From positions 125,494 to 189,493 of the forward strand of contig NMRA01000596.1 of NCBI GenBank assembly GCA_002633005.1: 64,000 bases of DNA, written 5' to 3'. Below the pieces are notes generated by a model. The model did not search any database. It saw only the letters and a program-made list of their open reading frames with translations, and was not told the DNA's origin. The stretch is from Phoronis australis (lineage: Eukaryota > Phoronida > Phoronidae). Position 1 is the first letter of the stretch, and the number at the start of each line of letters is the position of its first letter. Position numbers and translations under genes: made by a program. This document shows, in pieces, positions 24,901 through 34,110 of this stretch.

Positions 24901-25095
24901 GGCACGATACTCCATGATACACAGATGTATGCAATGTGTGCTCTTTCTGCTCTCAAATACTTTATCGAGAAACGCTGCGTTAATTAACCTCTTTCCGTCT
25001 CTAATTTCTGTGCTCTTGTAAAATGTTGCTGAGGCTTCGAACGTCAACGCAATGCCCAAAAAATAGAATGAAAACACTGATACTTGTAAATGCAT
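6815..25095 (-). CDS. Secreted PAN-FN3-contactin-associated-like protein (six exons, 408 aa)
   Basis: Six exons, each with consensus splice sites and matching phases, join to 1227 nt: 25095-24765, 22755-22617, 18143-17980, 12775-12621, 11229-10956, 6978-6815. The order is a hydrophobic signal peptide (about 1-21); a PAN/apple domain (about 22-107, Cys 55, 59, 69, 81, with a CELN core); one fibronectin type III domain (about 112-207, SVAITW and a TEYVIRITATN strand); then a fibrinogen-like domain of the contactin-associated-protein type (about 215-408; GLDPFLVYCDM, MYWVDAATVGCHC, CNCDAN and a closing TLGPLIC). The product should be an extracellular adhesion or recognition protein. No transmembrane segment is visible. 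The domain assignments come from recognised motifs; the function is inference. The introns are loaded with transposons and a dead LINE. Confidence 0.85.
8065..8176. repeat. Two tandem 56-bp units inside family B
   Basis: Units at 8065-8120 and 8121-8176 each run from C(T/C)(T/C)GTTATCCC to GGCCGGACTGA. The element at 32,551 also has two units (about 32,722-32,833). The elements at 19,515 and the outer copy at 7498 have one. Confidence 0.8.
8940..9089 (-). pseudogene. THAP-domain remnant in the inner family B element
   Basis: A 49-residue minus-strand frame opens MLQCIVPAF and contains AARKAG, SRLPRE and EMLRK, matching the THAP N-terminus seen in the copy at 33.9 kb. The second zinc Cys is Phe here, and a stop follows soon after. 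THAP domains are C2CH zinc fingers that bind DNA and are common in transposases. This copy cannot fold normally. Confidence 0.65.
9331..9441 (+). pseudogene. THAP-domain remnant in the outer family B element
   Basis: From ATG 9331 the frame reads MVWRIVPSCANGDAARKAG, homologous to the other family B THAP starts but with the first zinc Cys changed to Arg, and a frameshift before the FPRE region. The minus-strand frames over it are shadows. Confidence 0.6.
10956..11229 (-). CDS. Exon 5: middle of the fibrinogen-like domain
   Basis: Acceptor ATTCCAG|GAAAC and donor GAAGTG|GTAGG bound 274 nt in phase 0 to 1. The peptide includes TMDQIGAVMETSTECKQHLK, then SWWYGRSNVKLMYW and GCHCKKNNSC, which match the order in contactin-associated proteins. 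A plus-strand open frame over the same bases is a shadow. Confidence 0.85.
11230..12620. other. Intron 4 of the PAN-FN3 gene, no recognised element
   Basis: No mobile element ends were seen. Overlapping short frames at 12,009-12,345 lie on both strands over GC-richer sequence and have no domain. Confidence 0.4.
12621..12775 (-). CDS. Exon 4: start of the fibrinogen-like domain
   Basis: Acceptor ATTGCAG|ATGCG and donor AACAAG|GTTAGAC bound 155 nt in phase 1 to 0. The peptide carries SCSGYKNGG, YLIDPDDNN and DPFLVYCDM, the signature opening of contactin-associated and fibrinogen-related domains. The longer open frame around it is intron read-through. Confidence 0.85.
13263..15900 (-). pseudogene. 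Degraded LINE: endonuclease end, reverse transcriptase, C-terminus
   Basis: Frames in series on the minus strand give: an endonuclease C-terminus with the SDHLPI motif (15881-15609); a linker with QPMWWDKE (15568-15305); RT with GKAAGVDGV, NYRGISLL, QAGFRKGYATVHH and FIDFSKAFDRVP (15221-14443); the catalytic box, here YAHD rather than YADD, at about 14,240-14,255; then the thumb and a Cys/His tail ending CVEDEYHFC (13520-13263). At least five frame breaks, no endonuclease N-terminus and the damaged active site make it dead. It lies in intron 3 of the PAN-FN3 gene, in the same orientation. Confidence 0.85.
15536..16423. repeat. First copy of an 888-bp tandem duplication
   Basis: This runs from ATCATTTTGCGTTAAATACT to the N at 16424 and is about 97% or more identical by eye to 16425-17315, with small indels (an extra ACATGT at about 15,934). 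It carries the LINE endonuclease end and the sequence upstream of it. Confidence 0.85.
16425..17315. repeat. Second copy of the 888-bp duplication
   Basis: It starts directly after the N with the same bases as 15,536 and repeats the same 90-residue endonuclease frame (16498-16770, minus). Only this copy continues into unique sequence on the right, and only the first continues into the LINE on the left. That is the pattern expected from two alleles or two contigs joined at a gap. Confidence 0.8.
17546..17698. mobile_element. GGCGGATC-type MITE (probably hAT-like)
   Basis: It begins CAGTGGCGGGGCTA and ends GGATCCGCCCGTG, an imperfect terminal inverted repeat. It is flanked by ATATATA on both sides. 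Relatives sharing CTCCCAGATTCCATTT and TGGCTAATACTCTGC are at 26,910-27,028 and 49,858-50,008. Confidence 0.65.
17980..18143 (-). CDS. Exon 3: second half of the FN3 domain
   Basis: Acceptor TTTTACAG|CTCC and donor CACT|GTAAGA bound 164 nt in phase 2 to 1. The peptide includes LLPFTEYVIRITATNARPFG, the E-F strands with the conserved Tyr. It continues exon 2 in frame. Confidence 0.85.
18144..19510. other. Intron 2 of the PAN-FN3 gene, left part
   Basis: No bounded element was recognised. A GGTAAATGGGTTTTTTTAAA / ACCCCCATTTACCTG inverted repeat near 19,446-19,484 could form a hairpin. Confidence 0.4.
20528..20830 (+). pseudogene. P2X7-C-terminal-like Cys domain frame in family B
   Basis: The plus-strand frame starts MATRIPDLDECSSDEDFTG and continues, after a frameshift at about 20,650, with NRLNDLSWSQC, IMET and a CVCCHET block. 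The better-preserved copy at 33.57 kb reads WCQCANCTIMET, so the ancestral signature is W-C-x-C-x2-C-x2-M-x-T followed by a CCxE block. That matches my knowledge of the P2X7 receptor C-terminal zinc-binding domain. Here a zinc Cys is Ser and a few residues are deleted. It faces the THAP frame of the same element. Confidence 0.55.
21005..21351 (-). pseudogene. THAP-domain frame in family B, third copy
   Basis: From the ATG at 21,351 the minus strand reads MVWCIVPSCANYEAARKAG, with both leading zinc cysteines intact. A frameshift breaks it in the FFRFPRE region. The tail frame (21193-21005) includes DFTDEWQLIKQLMPGHKKR and ends in a basic stretch. Confidence 0.65.
21531..22616. other. Intron 2 of the PAN-FN3 gene, right part
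   Basis: No domain-bearing frame or bounded element was seen. The open frames here have no recognisable similarity. Confidence 0.4.
22617..22755 (-). CDS. Exon 2: first half of the FN3 domain
   Basis: Acceptor CCACAG|GTCC and donor TTCAG|GTACCG bound 139 nt in phase 1 to 2. The peptide opens GPPAPPTLNVTEI and contains SVAITWNAQWNGG and FKIEYKV, the A to C strands of a fibronectin type III fold. An intron in mid-domain is common in animal FN3 genes. Confidence 0.85.
23067..23445 (-). repeat. 385-bp dispersed repeat R2, copy C
   Basis: Reverse-complement relative of 47,685-48,072 and 55,038-55,421. Shared blocks include GAACACAGTCAA, CATAAA(C/T)GCCAGAATGGAG and AACTTGTTGTTGGGCTATAG. It is more diverged than the other two and lies in intron 1 of the PAN-FN3 gene. 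Confidence 0.7.
23450..24764. other. Intron 1 of the PAN-FN3 gene
   Basis: Nothing recognised apart from the R2 copy at its left end. Confidence 0.4.
24765..25095 (-). CDS. Exon 1: signal peptide and PAN/apple domain
   Basis: It starts at an ATG in the context CACCATG, followed by a hydrophobic leader (VFSFYFLGIAL). The cysteines and the CELN motif are typical of PAN modules, which bind protein or carbohydrate. It ends at TTTG|GTGAGG in phase 1, matching exon 2. Confidence 0.85.
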
Positions 25096-26909
25096 GGTGC
25101 TCCTTTAGTGTTGGTGAAGCCGAATGACCTGTTCTGTAGCCAATACAGTGAGATCGATAATCGTTGAGAGATGCCTCTTTCTAAAAAAACAATTGATAGC
25201 GCGCGCTGATGTTTAACTTGACCCACGTGCCCCTTTGAAAACATCACACTAATGAACTAAGTGAATAACGCGTACTTCGTGGTCAATTGCGGCAAAATTA
25301 TCATAGCAAGTGGCAAAAACTAGCCTTCGTTTCCGATTAACAATGATATCTATCTGAAATACGTAAATAGAAATGCATAAGAACACGCAAATTCACGTGA
25401 CTCGGGATGTACATGTAGTTTGTAACGTAATCTGAAGTTATATTGAGCACTATAGGGTCGGCGGATCAAGATAAAATAACAATTTAGTGGAATTCTAAGC
25501 TAAACACTAACATCCGATGAGCTTCGTTCCTACCACAGTGTAACCGTAGAGAGCAAGGTGTGTTATAAAATTGCCTAACTTCACGAGTTGCGTTTTGTGA
25601 GCATCATGAAAAAAATTCAAAATAATCGTGAAACAGGTCCTGCAAACAATATATGGTCCACTGTACGAAAGAACAACATGAAACATATTTAAGAGTGCAA
25701 CAAGCTACATGTATCACAGAGACGAAAAGCAAAAAATACATATTCACATAGCATAACTAGTTTAGCATCATCACGTTGTTGACATTAATCTATTGAACTT
25801 GAAAAAAACGAAAATTCCAGTAGTACACTTCAATACAATTTTCTCTCAGTTCAGTATATTTATCAGACAGCTAAAATGTACCTCGTGTTATTACAAGAGG
25901 TACGATTAGCCCGTTATTGATCATGGGTAATCGAAACAACTTTTCGCCATAATCATTTGAATGTTAAATGATCCGCATAGCAGCATCAGCATAGCATGTC
26001 TGTTATGACTATTGGTTGAAGGAAATAAAGTGATTTTGTAATGTAGCTTTCTATTGTTTATTTTAAATGGGCCAATGCATGTTAAATATCGATGGTCCAG
26101 ATTTTAATGAAAGAGCTTACTGATCATAAGGAGTCCACTCTATTTCCACGAATTCGATCATCGTCCATCCGCACACAAATCACTCTTCATCGGTTATTGA
26201 CGAGTTCGTGCGATTGATCTCTAGCTGGTGAGGATGAGTTGATGTGATCTATATTGTCTAACGTTTACCGACATGTAAATGATTTTGCGGTTCGTATGAC
26301 TGAATGCAGTGGTTCATGCAAATGTTTAGTGATTTGTGTCGATAAAGGGAGAGCTCGTGCTATATGTGGAATTTTGATAATTTGAGAAGAATTTGCAGAA
26401 GTAAGCTTCCTCAACCGTGTGCCTACACGTGCAAGAGGATTTCAAACCCTAAACTGGCACTTGGGTGAAGTACGATTAGCGTCCAAGGACTAGGGCCTAC
26501 ATGTAAGCCCTGTTTGCGGCAAGATTTGATAGATCTACATACAATGTATAAACATGCTGCGTCGCAGTGTCTCACAAGTCATAACGTGCGGACAGATACT
26601 ACAGATTGTTTGGGGACCAACAGATGTCGTAGTATTCGATTTGACGTATAACATATGGAGCCGGTAATGTAACTATCCGTGCAAGCCGTTGAGATGGTTG
26701 GTCAATCACTGAGCGGGACCGTGTGTAAAGAACCTGACGAATCAACTTCGGGCAAGGGCAAACGACCTCACAGTCCCGAAATAACATCAATGCCTGCACT
26801 GAAATTTTTATTAGACAATCCTAGATTGTGGCGTTCAGCTTGTGTGAATCAGCTTGTAAAAGCTTTGCCGCATTAAATATGCCCATACACGACATTTACG
26901 GATGATGAT
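25096..26909. other. 5' flank of the PAN-FN3 gene
   Basis: This presumably contains the promoter and any 5' untranslated exon, but no TATA box or initiator could be placed with confidence. No other genes were recognised. Confidence 0.4.
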
Positions 26910-27028
26910 CAGTAGCGGATTTAGAGGGGGGCCATGCCCCCCACCCTTAAATTCTCCCAGATGCCATTTGGCAGTTCGGACAAAATCCTGGCTAATACCC
27001 CTAACTCAAAATCCTGGATCCGCCCCTG
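26910..27028. mobile_element. GGCGGATC-type MITE, second copy
   Basis: It starts CAGTAGCGGATTTAGAGGGG and ends CCTGGATCCGCCCCTG, with CTCCCAGATGCCATTTGGCA inside. It is a shorter relative of 17,546-17,698. Confidence 0.65.
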
Positions 27029-27329
27029 ATGAATCAGTATCTCTAATGTCTTCATTTCATTGGATACATGTAACTTGTATTTGTCACCTTTTATCTTTGC
27101 CCCCAGTCATTGATCCGCGTGTTTATATTTATTAACACAATCGATCAACTTATCGATGGAAAACCAAGACGCGGTTTTTCTAATACCGCATTGATTTCCT
27201 ATAGCACTATTGGTTATACGTAATTCGTATTTAGAAAACAATTACCTGGATGCTGTAATTACAAAGTTTGGGGCGTTTTTCAGACATATTGTTAAATCCA
27301 TGATTAAAAAAGCTCACTGCAATAAAATG

Positions 27330-28055
27330 TAGCATACCTACAGATCTAACATTAATCCGGAGTGGTGGGATGACGAGTGTAACCAAAAAAGACATTAAAA
27401 ATAATCTGCGTAATGCATTGAGAAAAGGCATTGGTAGTGCGTCTGAATATTTGAATGCCAAAAGTTATTTCAAACTTACTGTAGAAAATAAACGAAAAAC
27501 ACTTATGGACACTCTAAGTCAACAGGCAGCGTCAGTCTACGACGATGGTGATCCGGATAAATGCTGGAAACTGTTGAAAAATTATAATAGAAAGAAGGCC
27601 CTTTATGCCTAATGATATCAGTCCTTCTCAATGGAAAAATTATTTTGAGGAATTACTGAATATCGAGGAGCAGGAGGATTTCCAGGATCAAGTTAATCCA
27701 CAAAACACAAATCATGAACTTATTTGTGACGATTGCAGTCAATATCATCCGGTCGAGTTGAAAAACCCTATTACGGAGGAGGAAATAAATGAATCTATTG
27801 ATTCATTAAAAAAATGATAAATCCCCTGGAGTCCATGTGATACCTGGAGAATTGATAAAGTTATGTTATCCTGTGATCATCAATCAACTTCAATTACTTT
27901 TTAATAAAATATTGTCATTATATGACTGAAAATCGGTGCAAGTCATTGATTGTCCCACTTCATAAAAAAGAAGTCATGGTGACGTTAATAATTATAGAGG
28001 GATATCGCTACTTAACATATTAAGTAAAGTCGTTTTAAACACTTTCAAATAAAAA
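27330..28055 (+). pseudogene. LINE remnant, linker and start of reverse transcriptase
   Basis: In series on the plus strand: PEWWDDECNQ (about 27,357), a basic helix-rich linker (27370-27612), then a frame with SQWKNYFEELLN and a Cys block (27605-27817), then DKSPGVHVIPGELIK and NYRGISLLNILSK. This is the same order as the LINE at 13-16 kb. The copy stops before the RT catalytic residues and has several frameshifts, so it is truncated at both ends. Confidence 0.75.
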
Positions 28056-28059
28056 GGCT

Positions 28060-29442
28060 GCTACTTCGGTCAGCCAAAGACTAGAAAAGGTTAAACAAAA
28101 TTTTTATTTCAAATAAAAGATTATTAAATTTTGAAACATTTTGATTTTGGTGGAGTTTCTGTTTTTATACTAGGTGCCAAAGTCTCGTTTTACGACACTT
28201 TTTATGTAAATGAGTATGATATTATTTCATGGTCACCCTAATGAAACAAGGCACACTTTTTATTATTTGTTTGTTTCACTATTAAATAATGATTGTGTAA
28301 TATTTGGAATTTCTGGGGTTTAATATATGTTCGCAATTAATTGTTTTAAGTGTATCAGACGTGATGTTTTCTTTAACAAAGCAGTTTATTTACTAATTGT
28401 TTCTTTTCCTGATTATACTTGTACACAGGGTTCAGTCGCCAGGAAGTCACTAACTGCTACAGTTTTAAATACTAAAGGTTTTAATGAGACATGGTATCCT
28501 CTTAGATCTAGGTTATTCATATCAACTAAATTTATTCCACAATCCCTACAACATATCAAAATAATCGCCACTGTACTGAAGTACAGCAGGAAGACTGGAA
28601 ATTGGCGCGATTTTGAAAAGGTTAAATTGCTCGCTCATATGTTCTATGACTCTGGTTGAAGCTAAATAGCTCAAAACCAAGTCGATGACCGTTCATGGTT
28701 TTCTCCTTTTATAGAAAACATGGTGGAATCAAAATAACACATAAAAGGCAAAAATTTTCTTTGTAACTTTTTGTGCAATAACGATAAAATCTGAGGTACC
28801 CAAAATCCAGAAAAAAGTTTACTTGCGCTGACACACTAAAATCTGTAAAACATTAGAGCAAGAAACTGACATCAAAGTTTTTTAATCATCGATTTAATTT
28901 ACCGTGTCATTACGGTAACCCATGCAAAATTCAGTTTGGACAGAATTACCGAACTGTTTAGCCTGCTGTTGTCCGCAAAAGGGCTGGCTATTAATTAAAA
29001 GATGTGTAAACCATGATTCTCAAATTATTCAAAGGTCACTGTAGACACGAAATTCACCTGGATATGGTTTTAACATTTTCTGTTCATCTCAATTAACATT
29101 CACAAAAATTCATAGTCCCAAATTATAGGAAATATGCAGTTTGAATATTCTATTTAATAAATATAAAAAACAGACGACCCACTCTTTTACACGTATCTAT
29201 GACACTTATCAATTCCATTGGGCAACTGTACCAGACGTCACGTCACGCTGACGTAATCTGTAGTGGCCTTGGGATCAGAAGAAAAGTGAATTTTTGCCCC
29301 ACATCTCACAACCGCAGGGTGCACTGCTATTTCAGTCCACAACTTTTTTGTTGAAATACAACATCTTTCACAGTTTGGTGATAAATGGGAATTTGTAGCC
29401 TGGAATTCCGAAACAAATTTCGAGCTAAAACTCGTACACGAC
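28060..29442. other. Unannotated stretch
   Basis: A 110-residue plus-strand frame (28327-28659) has no recognisable domain and no coding support. Otherwise AT-rich sequence. Confidence 0.4.
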
Positions 29443-29446
29443 TTAA

Positions 29447-30782
29447 AGGCGAAGGCAACCTTTTTTCATGCCACTTTTAGCAAAAATATGGTTCGTTGAT
29501 TATCCGAGACACATTTTTCACTGAATTATAGCTTTTCGTAATTTGATTAATTTCTCGTCCTCTACTCCGGAAGTGACGTTTTGGGAGGCAAGAGTTTCGC
29601 GCCAATTTCTTTTCATTATGGTCTGACTGTGAGAGCTGTCGAGTCAGTCATCGTTCTACCTCGGTTGCGATAAGTTCGGTCGTCGTTTGCTTTTGTTTAC
29701 AAGTCATTCAACATGGCACGCTGTTGCTGCGTGATGGGATGTACTCATTATCGTCTCACACGCGCTTTGGGTACATTGTGTCGCTTTCCGAAGGATGACA
29801 CACTTCGCCGTACTTGGCTAGCTCGTTCATGTGAAGAACGCAGCACTACTCGTCCACGCAACGTACAAAGCAGTGGATGGTTACCGAGTGTGTGGCAAGC
29901 ATTTTCTGCCGTCAGATTACGACAGAGATATGTACGCTGAATTGATAAAGGTCCCTGCGAAACAACGCCTGACTCGGGTACCATACCGTCGCTGTTGATT
30001 CCCGGCAGTGCCCCGTCGCCAACCCCGAGAAGTGCATTTTTGAAGCGAGAAGCCTCGCGAGCTGTGGCCACTATATACAGTGGCTGGAGGCTCTACATCT
30101 ACTGTCACCCGTGCCTCCGAACGTACCCCCATTGCGTACAATTCCGGGAACTAGCAGTGATTCGCCCTGTGCTGTTGTCTCTAGCCCAGAGCCTGTAAGG
30201 AGCCCTGCAGCGATGTTGAGTAATGGGAGTGAATACATGTACAGGTCCAGTTCGAAACCCAGTGAATAGGACAGTTCGTCATGCAGTGAACAGATCGGTG
30301 AGCCTAAGTTTGATAAGTTTATTGCGGACTTGTATTGGAGCTATTTAGAAGGTGCCTGGTATGTGGCGAGGGAGTCACACGGCGGGATGTAAGCAGTTTG
30401 GGTGCTCAGATCACCCTCCAGTGGGAGTGTGTCGCGGGACACTGGGGCAAGTGGGACAGGTCTTCCTCTGTACGTGAGACGATGAGAACACACCAGTACG
30501 CAGCAACAGCGTGGCATATTGACTGACTCGTAAGCAAAAGCAAACGACGACCGAACTTATCACAACCGAGGTAGAACAATGACTGACTCGACTGCTCTCA
30601 CAGTCAGACTATATGAAAAGAAATTGGCGCGAAATTCTTGCCTCCCAAAACGTAACTTCTGGAGTAGACGACGAGTAATTAATTAAATTACGAAAAGCAG
30701 AAAATAAGTGAAAAATATGTCTGGGATAATCAACGAACCTTATTTTTGCTAAAAATGACATGAAAAAAGGTTGCCTTCGCCT
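29447..30782 (+). mobile_element. TTAA family A element, copy 1 (long-TIR, THAP-bearing)
   Basis: This 1336-bp element begins AGGCGAAGGCAACC and ends with its complement. TTAA flanks it at 29443-29446 and 30783-30786. The inverted repeats run about 310 bp (29447-29763 and about 30473-30782) and include the start of the THAP frame, so a THAP start codon exists at both ends (29713 plus, 30517 minus). The centre encodes a Ser/Glu-rich stretch and KFDKFIADLYWSYLEGA. TTAA plus THAP suggests a Kolobok-like element; no catalytic domain is present. Confidence 0.85.
29713..29940 (+). pseudogene. THAP-domain frame in family A copy 1
   Basis: The frame opens MARCCCVMGC, then CRFPKDDTLRRTWLARSC, the C2CH start and FPxD...W core of a THAP zinc finger. 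A frameshift at about 29,855 takes it out of frame; the continuing frame reads HKAVDGYRVCGKHF, which supplies the closing Cys and His. Coding capacity is therefore broken but recent. Confidence 0.75.
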
Positions 30783-31139
30783 TTAAGTTGGAACAGAGCA
30801 CGCCTGACCTTGCTCTGCCGACTTTCACTCTGAATCCGATGAGCTATCACCAGAATTAGCCAAATGAGAACATTTTTCTAGGGTTACATCAAATTTAAAG
30901 TTTGCGACTCCATTTCTTCTTCAACTCCGAGCTCAAGCTTGATGTTTCTCAACAGTCACAAAAATTTCTCATGACAGCCGAGATATTATACTCAAGCACC
31001 ACACAAAGCACTGAACAGATATTAAGAAGAAAAGAAAACACAATCGAAATACTGGGTACTTTGTATTAAGTACAAAATTAAAAACACTTCAGTAACGTTG
31101 ACAACGAGTACAGGACACTATATTCAGTCATCCGTTGTC

Positions 31140-31885
31140 GTAAACAAGACACTCTAAGAATGTAAAGTTTAAAAAGTTAAAAGCTTTAAAAATAAATAAT
31201 AAAGCATTTAGTGTCACAAACACTTCCACACAATTGCAAATATACAGTTTCAAATAAGGCACTCACAATTTTGTTTCTCTGTTTAGAAAAAATTCACACA
31301 TTAAAGAAATGCTGATGGCAATCGTTATTGGTGATATTTGGGTAGAGGTCAGGTAAATGAATCAGCTGTCTACGCCCTCAGATTGGCCATTCAGGACTAA
31401 TGGATAGTCATGTCAGGGGTGTCCCTTTAGCAAACATTCACTGTGCTAATTTGCGCGTCAAATTTTCAGGCAGTAGGCATTCTTTCTGCTAGTCACAGCA
31501 ACTGTAGTTATGCAGTATTTTCACCTGCTGACGTCATTTTATCTTAGGGCAAAAGAATAAAGATAAGTCCCCCAATGCAACACTATGTTAATCACTCGTC
31601 TTGTAGACAACAACCAAGCATTTCATCACATTGCTAAGGGCTTTTTGAGAATGGCTCGAGAGTTCCAAACACTGTGCAAAACTTTCAAAAATGGTGTAGC
31701 ACCATCTTTGAATAACTGCAGAAGAACGCAAGGTTTACCTCCTAATATCATTTACCATAAACAGGTGTTTTAATGACATTTTTTGGAAACAGAATTGGTA
31801 GTGGAATAAGCAGACTGTGTGTGCAAAAGTTCTGTATGACAACCGCAGTGCCTTTACAGGACATAAGTACGATGACATTAACCCA
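31140..31885. repeat. Dispersed repeat R1, copy 2
   Basis: Diverged relative of 1-830, lacking the 73-bp insertion. The 62- and 71-residue frames in it are not conserved in copy 1. Confidence 0.6.
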
Positions 31886-32621
31886 AACTTCTTCTTATTT
31901 TGAGCAAAGTACTAAAATGAGACACTGGCAATGGAATGTAAAGTTCGGACAAATACAGGCAGCCACGCCCATGGATTTTGAGTTTTAACTGAGCTGGTGC
32001 AGACAGGCCAGCAATAAACGTGGGGACAATCTATTCACAGCCAATATTTTGTTTGGGCTGTGTCAACTGGGCATTGGGTAGTGGATACTACATGATACTT
32101 TCTAATGCCATAAGACTTTGTTTGAGCTTATAACTTGAATATGTAAACTACCTATCACTACAATGGTGGTCAATAAAGAGGAGGGGTCTCAGATGAAACT
32201 ATAGATTCAAGGCATAATAATTTGTAGTGCACCCCACTTTGCAATCCCATAGTCTGCACTTCAAGAATTCCCTGTCATATTTTACTTTTTCATAGGCTTA
32301 GCAAAAGCTCTAGAAAAAATCTGTTGATCTGTGTTAGTTTAATTTATACATGTACATTACAAGATTCAAACTGTTTCACTAGCACTATAAATTGGGAAGC
32401 AGTCTTTGGAAATACAGTTGCATCAAGGACACTTCTCCACGTCTGTAACGAGATTTGCGAAGGCTTTATAGACACTGGCGATCTCAAAGCACATGGTGCC
32501 ACCCCCTCTCTTGAACTGGCCGTACTAAAAAGGACAAGACAAGAACTTAAAGGAGCATGCCACCCAAAAAACAACCTAATTTGTATCAATTTAGATCGAG
32601 TAGTTCTCCTCGATAGCGGCA

Positions 32622-32622
32622 N
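32622..32622. other. Single N inside a family B element
   Basis: Aligning this element to the copy at 7607 shows about 330 bp missing exactly at the N, so a gap was collapsed. Confidence 0.75.
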
Positions 32623-33383
32623 GAGATAAATTCTAAGTATTTTTCCGTGAAATACAGACAGTAGGACCTAGATCTGTGTTGTTTAGACTTGTGTTTTTTT
32701 AGTTCTAAACACAAAAAAACGCTTGTTATCCCGGCCAGTGTCTCGGAACCCGATCAGGCCCGTCGCGGCCGGACTGACTTGTTATCCGGGCAAGTGGCTC
32801 GAAACCCAATCAGGCCCGTCGCGACCGGACTGAAGACATCACGAACATTAACCAGCCAAAGTTGGAAACTAAGCTTGAAGTCAAGAAAATACTATACTAG
32901 TGAGCTAAAGAAGTAATGTGCACGTGATTATTTTGGTGAAGCCACGAAACTGAAAATCTACTAAGGCCTACTCGTCGGAGGCCGTGAATTCAGGTTCCCG
33001 TTTGGCCACAGAACCGCCAGGGCAGAAGTTGTACATTGACAATCATTATTTGAATAATGTATAAGTAAATAAAGATTCCCCTAACACCTGGCCGTGATGG
33101 AATATCGAGTTATTGTTTCACAACAGATTCTGTCAGCAAACACTGAATTAGCTTGCGCTCACACGGCCTCGGTGTCCGGTCAAATTAGTTTTATTGCACC
33201 TAAAGCCAGTAACGCAGTGATTTATTCATTGCTGGCTTCTCAAATCATTTACACTCACGAACACTCCAAAGGCATTACAAATTGCATCTAATGGGACACA
33301 CTTTCTTTCAGTTTTATACATAAGTGTTGGTTAGGGTGAGAATAATTCATTTTGAAACAGAACGCTTAGTAATAAACGTCAAC

Positions 33384-33610
33384 ATGGCCACTCGCAATCC
33401 CGACTTGGAGGAGTACTCATCTGACGCAGACTTCCCAGGTAGATCGTTAGGTTTCTCAGGATATCAGTTCGAACCAGCTAGAGTACACTGATCAAGAAGT
33501 ATTAGAGAAGCGCCGTGAACGTGCACAAACAATGGAGCACATGGATAGTTCCGAAAACCGTCTCATGGTGTCAGTGCGCTAACTGCACCATAATGGAAAC
33601 AACTAAACCA
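33384..33610 (+). pseudogene. P2X7-C-terminal-like frame in family B, fourth copy
   Basis: It starts MATRNPDLEEYSSDADFPG and continues in another frame with VSWCQCANCTIMET at about 33,560-33,604. The W-C-x-C-x2-C-x2-M-x-T signature is intact here, the best preserved in the window. Downstream the frame runs into the tail of the opposing THAP frame, so the C-terminal half is deleted. Confidence 0.55.
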
Positions 33611-33934
33611 CGTTTCTTTGCTTCCTGCCTGCCGAACGCAAACACACTAGGCACAGGATCTGACTTCAGCCTCGGTTGCTTTTTCTGCCCTGGCATGAGC
33701 TGTTTGGCAAGCCGGAATTCGTCAGTGAAATCACTGTCCACGAAATGACGGACACAGACACGGAGATGTTTCACGGCCTCGTACTTGGTATGAACTCCGT
33801 ACTTGTCATTTTTCACTGCCGCGAGCCACTTCCGAAGCATTTCGGGCTCTCGAGGAAATCGAAAAAACGATGTACCCGCTTTCCTCGCCGCTTCATAGTT
33901 CGACGGAACAGGCAGGAACGACACACCACACCAT
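33571..33934 (-). pseudogene. THAP-domain frame in family B, best-preserved copy
   Basis: From the ATG at 33,934 the sequence reads MVWCVVPACS; a one-base slip then leads into NYEAARKAGTSFFRFPREPE, MLRKWLAAVKND and LRVCVRHF, so all zinc ligands (C, C, C, H) and the FPxE/W core are visible. The tail DEFRLAKQLMPGQKKQ is shared with the copy at 21 kb. THAP modules bind DNA and are found in transposases. Only the slip breaks this copy. Confidence 0.75.
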
Positions 33935-34110
33935 GGCGGAATTCACTCTGCATACGAACCACTGACGTCGCTGCGGACTTTCTCACCTTCCTCACAGGCT
34001 AACGCGACACCTCTCGGCAAGGTAAGGTCGACCTTGTACGAGCCGATGTGGCCCCAGACCGATTAAGACGGTAAATAAGACTAATTAAATCGGGTGGCAT
34101 TAGCCTTTAA

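Larger units (their letters stand above)
32551..34106 (-). mobile_element. TTAA family B element, fourth copy
   Basis: It begins AGGAGCATGCCACCC after TTAA 32547-32550 and ends GGGTGGCATTAGCCT before TTAA 34107-34110. The N at 32,622 replaces roughly 330 bp present in the other copies, so the true element is probably longer than 1556 bp. It has two 56-bp units, a plus-strand frame from 33,384 and a minus-strand THAP frame from 33,934. Confidence 0.8.

Noticed and set aside
28327-28659. 110-residue plus-strand frame after the LINE fragment
   Set aside because: No recognisable domain, no splice or start support, and it does not continue the LINE order.
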